Below the pieces are notes generated by a model. It saw only the letters and a list, made by a program, of their open reading frames with translations, searched no databases and was not told the origin of the DNA. DNA of 64,000 nt from Methylopila sp. M107 (GTDB lineage: Bacteria > Pseudomonadota > Alphaproteobacteria > Rhizobiales > Methylopilaceae): positions 3,289,039-3,353,038 of the forward strand of contig NZ_ARWB01000001.1 of assembly GCF_000384475.1 (NCBI RefSeq), given 5' to 3'. Of the stretch, positions 60,221 through 64,000 are shown in pieces (position 1 is the first letter of the stretch; the number at the start of each line of letters is the position of its first letter). Both the position numbers and the translations under genes were made by a program.

Positions 60221-62359
60221 CTATCGCGCCAGCGCGCCGGGCGCGTCGAGCGAGGCGCGCTTCGGCTTCGCCGCCGCATCCGCGTCGGACACGATGTCGG
60301 TGAGGATCCTGGCCGCGCCTTCCGTCAGGTTGCGCGACCGCGCGCCGCCGGCGTCGCCTTCCGCCTGGGCCTGCGCGGTCCCCGCGGCGCTCGGCGGCGG
60401 CGGCAGGCCGATAAGCGGCCGCGGCGTCACACCCTGATGGGCGAAGCCCATGATCTCCTTCCAGGTCATGGCCGGCAGCGAGCCGCCGGTCATCTCGTTG
60501 GTCGCGGTGAAATCGTCATTGCCGAACCATATGCCGCCGACCAGCTGACTCGTGAAGCCGACAAACCAGCCGTCGCGATAGGATTGCGACGTGCCCGTCT
60601 TGCCGAGCACCTGCCAGCCGTCGAGCCGCGCCCGCCCGCCGGTGCCGGCCTCCGTGACCGCGAGCATGATCTTGTCCATGTCCGAAACGACGTTGGCCCC
60701 GAGGATCTGGGCGGCCGGCTTCATGTCGCGGTCCTGCCGCCAGAGCGTGTCGCCCTTGGCGTCGGTGACCTCGACGGCGGCGTGGGGCTCAGACTTCCGC
60801 CCGCCATTCGCGATCGTGGCGTAGGCGGCGGTGTGGTCCATCACCGAAATCTCCTCCACGCCGAGCGCGAAGGCGCGGCCGACGTCGAGCTTCGAGCGGA
60901 TGCCCATGGCGTGCGCGAGCTGGATGATCGGCTTCTGCCCGACCGCGAGCGCGAGCCGCACCGGGATGGTGTTGATGGAGCGCGCATAGGCGTTCGTCAG
61001 CTGCACCTTGCCGGCGTATTTGCGCCCGTAATTGCGCGGGCACCAGTTGCCGATGCAGACCGCGGCGTCCGTCACCACGGAGGCCGGCGTGTACTTTCCG
61101 GACGCGAAGGCGGCCGCGTACACATAGGTCTTGAACGAGGAGCCCGGCTGCCGATAGGCGTCGACCGCGCGGTTGAACTGGCTGACGCCGTAGTCGCGCC
61201 CGCCGACCATCGCGCGCACCGCGCCGCCCGGCTCCATGATGACGGCCGCCGCCTGGTCGACGTCGTACTGCTCGCCATACTGCCTCAGCATCTGCTCGAC
61301 CGAGGCTTCCGCATGGCGTTGCACCGCGGGGTCGAGCGCGGTCCGGACCACCAGCACCCGCTGCCCGCCGAACGCGCCCGCTTTCGCCATCTGGCGGATC
61401 TCGCCGAACGCCCAGTCCAGATAATAGTCCGGGCTCGTCACCTGCGTGACAGGCTTCGGGGTCGCGGGCGAGAACCGCGCCACCTGCACCTGGCCCTCGG
61501 TCATCATCCCGCTGTCGACGAGGTTGTCCAGCACCACCGAGGCCCGCGCGCGCGCCGCCGCCAGGTTGATGTGCGGCGCATATTTGGTCGGCGCCTTGAA
61601 CAGCCCCGCCAGCATCGCGCTTTCAGCGAGGGTCACTTCTCGTGCAGATTTCCCGAAGTAGAATTGGGCGGCCGCGTCCACTCCGAACGCGCCGCCGCCC
61701 ATATAGGCCCGGTCGAGATAGAGCTTTAAGATCTCGTCCTTGGTCAGGTGATGTTCGAGCCAGAGCGAAAGGAAGGCTTCGTTGATCTTTCTTTCCAGCG
61801 TTCTCTCGTTCGAGAGAAAAATATTCTTGGCGAGCTGCTGCGAAATCGAAGATCCGCCCTGCCGCACCCCCTGATGCCGCGCGTTCTGCACAACGGCGCG
61901 CAAGGTTCCCATCACGTCGATGCCGAAATGGGTGTAGAATCGACGGTCCTCGGTCGCGAGCGCCGCCATCACGAGGTGCGGCGGATATTCGGCGAGCGGG
62001 ATGCCGTCGTTCTGCATCACGCCGCGCTTGCCGATCTCGGCCCCGTGGCGGTCCAGGAACGTCACCGACATGTCGCCGCGGTTCAGCCAGTCGTCGGTGG
62101 TCTCGCGGAACGCCGGCTGCGCGAGCGCGAGGATCACGACCGACGCCGCGACCCCGAGCGTCGCCGCCTCGCCCAGCCCCTCGGCCAGCCACCGCCGCCA
62201 ACCCCTTGCGCGGAAACGATCAAACGCCCCGCAGACGCCGTCCCATTTGCGCGTCGCGCCCGGCAGCAGGCTCGCCACGGCGTCGTCGATCCATGCGTCG
62301 GCGGCGAGCATCCGCCGCTTCAGCGCGGCCCGCTTCCTGCCGGTGAACCAGTCGCCCAA
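60221..62359 (-). CDS. Class A penicillin-binding protein (PBP1A family, transglycosylase/transpeptidase)
   Basis: 712 aa. Membrane anchor around residues 60-85 (ATLGVAASVVILALAQPAF). GT51 domain: ATEDRRFYTHFGIDVMG (catalytic Glu) and RQGGSSISQQLAKNIFLS, then LDRAYMGGGAFGVDAAAQFY. Transpeptidase domain: active-site Ser in QPGSSFKTYV (SxxK, about residue 405), SIN of the SxN motif in YARSINTIPV (about 458), and LGKTGTSQSYRDGWFVGF (KTG, about 590). Bifunctional peptidoglycan synthase. First gene of PBP-DUF1214-DUF1254 on the minus strand. Paired 13-bp inverted arms lie 128 bp or more upstream. Confidence 0.93.
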   Translation of the reverse strand: MGDWFTGRKRAALKRRMLAADAWIDDAVASLLPGATRKWDGVCGAFDRFRARGWRRWLAEGLGEAATLGVAASVVILALAQPAFRETTDDWLNRGDMSVTFLDRHGAEIGKRGVMQNDGIPLAEYPPHLVMAALATEDRRFYTHFGIDVMGTLRAVVQNARHQGVRQGGSSISQQLAKNIFLSNERTLERKINEAFLSLWLEHHLTKDEILKLYLDRAYMGGGAFGVDAAAQFYFGKSAREVTLAESAMLAGLFKAPTKYAPHINLAAARARASVVLDNLVDSGMMTEGQVQVARFSPATPKPVTQVTSPDYYLDWAFGEIRQMAKAGAFGGQRVLVVRTALDPAVQRHAEASVEQMLRQYGEQYDVDQAAAVIMEPGGAVRAMVGGRDYGVSQFNRAVDAYRQPGSSFKTYVYAAAFASGKYTPASVVTDAAVCIGNWCPRNYGRKYAGKVQLTNAYARSINTIPVRLALAVGQKPIIQLAHAMGIRSKLDVGRAFALGVEEISVMDHTAAYATIANGGRKSEPHAAVEVTDAKGDTLWRQDRDMKPAAQILGANVVSDMDKIMLAVTEAGTGGRARLDGWQVLGKTGTSQSYRDGWFVGFTSQLVGGIWFGNDDFTATNEMTGGSLPAMTWKEIMGFAHQGVTPRPLIGLPPPPSAAGTAQAQAEGDAGGARSRNLTEGAARILTDIVSDADAAAKPKRASLDAPGALAR

Positions 62360-62486
62360 CCGAACGCTCCCAAGTTCTGCGGCCGCCGCCCGCCGACGCG
62401 GGCCTTCCCGCGAAAATCCCGGAACGACGCGCCGTCCGAAACGACTTGACCCTTTCGGCCCGCGCGCGCAAGAGCCGTGCCGGACG

Positions 62487-62539
62487 GGATATGGCCCATA
62501 TGGCCCGGTGGCCGCACCGCCCGGCCATGGGCCATATCC
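62487..62539. promoter_or_regulatory. 13-bp perfect inverted repeat with GGCC boxes between the PBP and YcgN genes
   Basis: GGATATGGCCCAT (62487-62499) and ATGGGCCATATCC (62527-62539) are perfect arms separated by 27 bp that contain two more GGCC boxes. The divergent genes start 128 bp (PBP) and 49 bp (YcgN) away. It could be an operator pair or a cruciform. Confidence 0.45.
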
Positions 62540-62587
62540 ACCCCAAGCGCGCGACGCCCCGAAACCTCAGGACCTCAGGCCCTCGAA

Positions 62588-63160
62588 ATGCAGCGAAAGC
62601 CGGGCCGAACCGCCGCAGAGGAGCCCACCCGGCCCGTGCGGCCCGTCGACCGGCCGGCGGCCGCGCAGGCCGGCCAACCGGCGGAGCCGTTCTGGCGCAC
62701 CAAGACGCTGCGCGAGATGACCGCGGCCGAATGGGAGAGCCTCTGCGACGGCTGCGGCCGCTGCTGCCTGCTGAAGCTGCAGGACGAGGACACCGACCGC
62801 ATCGCCTACACCGACGTCGCCTGCCGCCTGCTCGACTGCGACAGCTGCCGCTGCTCGAACTATCCCGAGCGGGCGAAACACGTCCCCGACTGCGTCCAGC
62901 TGACGCCCGCGGTGGTGGAGGAGATCGGCTGGCTCCCAAAAACCTGCGGCTACCGCCTCATCCGCGACGGCGAGGATCTGCGCTGGTGGCACCCGCTGGT
63001 GTCAGGCTCTGCGGAGACCGTCCACGAAGCCGGCGTCTCGGTTCGGGACAGGGTGTTCTGTTCCGAGACCGAGATCGCCGAGGAGGATTTGGAGGACCGG
63101 ATGGTGAGCTGGCCGGCGAAGGGGGCGGGCGGGGCTGCAAAGAAATATGAAAAAATATAA
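62588..63160 (+). CDS. YcgN-family cysteine-cluster protein (UPF0260)
   Basis: 190 aa from ATG 62588 ([16 protein letters not shown]); the longer frame from 62477 crosses the inverted repeat. The Cys cluster is characteristic: [20 protein letters not shown], then [17 protein letters not shown], and DCVQLTP with PKTCGYRLI. Such proteins bind a metal or Fe-S centre (YkgJ/YcgN family), with no known reaction. Followed by an AT-rich stretch. Ends AAKKYEKI. Confidence 0.88.
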   Translation: MQRKPGRTAAEEPTRPVRPVDRPAAAQAGQPAEPFWRTKTLREMTAAEWESLCDGCGRCCLLKLQDEDTDRIAYTDVACRLLDCDSCRCSNYPERAKHVPDCVQLTPAVVEEIGWLPKTCGYRLIRDGEDLRWWHPLVSGSAETVHEAGVSVRDRVFCSETEIAEEDLEDRMVSWPAKGAGGAAKKYEKI

Positions 63161-63268
63161 ATCAATCTGCAGTAATCCACTATATAATTTCAATTTTACA
63201 AATACGAATATTTCGCACCAATAATAATAATAAATATTTGCTAATTTAGATAAATGAGTTTGAACTTA
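63161..63268. other. AT-rich intergenic segment at the boundary to the right-edge gene
   Basis: A sharp drop in GC after 63150 (AAAATATAAATC, ATAATAATAATAAATATT). It marks the border between the high-GC core and an AT-rich acquired-looking gene. No gene seen. Confidence 0.5.
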
Positions 63269-64000
63269 TTATTCACCCCAATCTCTATTAAGCGGGCCTC
63301 GCGTATCTAAGTGTACGAATACGCTTGAAATCCCAATTCCCCCTTTGAAACGTCCCTCAGATCGGATCGATCTTAAAATATTGCCCCATTGAGCAGGCGT
63401 TCCTTTGTTTTTTACTTTAAAATCTACAGCGTAGAAGAGCATATGCGCACTGTCGGGCGATGAGCCAAGAGCTTTATTGTATGCAGAGCTTCGAAATGCC
63501 GAAATTATCTCGATTTCATTAATGTCATAAATATCCATAAATTGATCTAAGACTAAAGCGGTTTGCTTTATATTGGGCCATAGCTCGCGAGGCGGGAGGC
63601 TATTTAATTGAAAGCCTGTGCTCGTTGCGTCGCTGTTAGCCTTTCCAAGGAATAGCAGCTCTGCAGAGCTTAGATGCTTTAAATTCAGGTCTGCAAGAGA
63701 TGCTCGAAACGCTTCCAGATAATCAGCAGTTAACACGCGGGGACCCTCCTTGATGGCGGAGAGAAGAGCGTCTTCCTGAGATCTAAACGTCTTTTGTTCT
63801 TGCGCGAGATTGGATTCGCGCTTTAGCAGGAATGGAAACCCGACTATAGAAGACGCAAAGCTAACGCATATTATCAAAATAATTAAAATAATTGGGTAAG
63901 ATGACGGGTCTTTAACTGAAATAATCCGCCATTTTCTTCGTGCGCCTTTATCTAGTAGTGATACAATAGTCGGTAGTGATCTGGCCGAAATTGTATTGTT
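63269..64000 (-). CDS. Membrane-anchored M15-type peptidase-like protein (partial, runs off right edge)
   Basis: The frame is open from 64000 down to a stop at 63269, so the start lies beyond the window; TTG 63877 is not needed. A hydrophobic segment (YPIILIILIICVSFASSIVG) precedes a helical linker. The C-terminal domain (about the last 100 residues) is of the Peptidase_M15_3/VanY-like type: SAFRSSAYNKALGSSPDSAH, YAVDFKVK, FVHLDTRGP. The zinc ligands would be the His in DSAHMLF, the Asp in YAVDF and the His in FVHLDTR. It probably trims or binds peptidoglycan stems. Codon use is AT-rich, unlike the neighbours, so it was probably acquired. Confidence 0.7.
   Translation of the reverse strand, partial: NNTISARSLPTIVSLLDKGARRKWRIISVKDPSSYPIILIILIICVSFASSIVGFPFLLKRESNLAQEQKTFRSQEDALLSAIKEGPRVLTADYLEAFRASLADLNLKHLSSAELLFLGKANSDATSTGFQLNSLPPRELWPNIKQTALVLDQFMDIYDINEIEIISAFRSSAYNKALGSSPDSAHMLFYAVDFKVKNKGTPAQWGNILRSIRSEGRFKGGIGISSVFVHLDTRGPLNRDWGE

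Noticed and set aside
1-64000. CRISPR array, rRNA operon, prophage or integrase
   Set aside because: No regularly spaced direct repeats, no rRNA-like sequence and no phage structural, cas or integrase genes were seen on either strand.

Overview
This 64-kb window is a GC-rich (roughly 69% GC by eye) alphaproteobacterial chromosome segment. The gene content points to Hyphomicrobiales (Rhizobiales): a MucR/Ros regulator, DUF2336, DUF1491, DUF5330 and DUF6456 proteins, paired extensin-like proteins, a two-subunit methylmalonyl-CoA mutase with MeaB, and a PleC/DivJ/PdhS-like histidine kinase. An exported SBP56/methanethiol-oxidase homologue and a copper amine oxidase would suit a methylotroph-type lineage, but the genus is inference only. 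The core genes have high GC3; a few short stretches (3.26-3.44 kb, 37.8 kb, 63.1-64.0 kb) are markedly AT-rich.

Layout. 0-3.1 kb: the tail of an SDR oxidoreductase, a TetR/BetI-type regulator fused to a degenerate aldehyde-dehydrogenase-like domain, and a TorF-type porin. 3.7-4.7 kb: IS630-family element, copy 1. 4.8-9.9 kb: an amine/aldehyde module (gabD-type dehydrogenase, copper amine oxidase, a small Cys/His membrane protein, and a divergent AraC regulator). 10-16 kb: tRNA-Gln, an MBL hydrolase, a DUF898/M48/DUF1499 membrane-proteolysis operon, and a class III aminotransferase. 16-24.3 kb: two extensin-family proteins, dxs, small secreted proteins (one with an in-frame TGA at a Cys position), and a diguanylate cyclase. 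24.5-30.4 kb: the methylmalonyl-CoA mutase module (mutA, scpA, a coupled small ORF, meaB). 30.7-37.6 kb: secreted protein, lone autotransporter barrel, dipeptidase, vapBC, HerA-like ATPase, DUF2267 and DUF4332 proteins. 37.9-39.3 kb: the SBP56 homologue. 39.3-44.2 kb: an accessory island with IS630 copy 2 and a 1191-aa coiled-coil SF1 helicase. 44.6-50.3 kb: folP, sodB, a low-complexity membrane protein, oligopeptidase B. 50.7-58 kb: mucR, DUF6456, sufE, DUF5330, a sensor kinase with a peptidoglycan-binding protein and DUF1491, and DUF2336. 58-63.2 kb: lipoprotein, DUF1254/DUF1214 pair, class A PBP and a YcgN protein. The right edge enters an AT-rich gene for a membrane-anchored M15-type peptidase that runs off the window.

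The most unusual items are the BetI/pseudo-ALDH fusion, the TGA-for-Cys codon in one member of a tandem gene pair, the helicase island whose stop codon was hit and regenerated by an IS630 insertion, a hairpin that buries the ribosome-binding site of the DUF4332 gene, and a set of 11-bp-phased AAAGCTTT boxes upstream of the histidine kinase. No CRISPR array, prophage or rRNA was seen.
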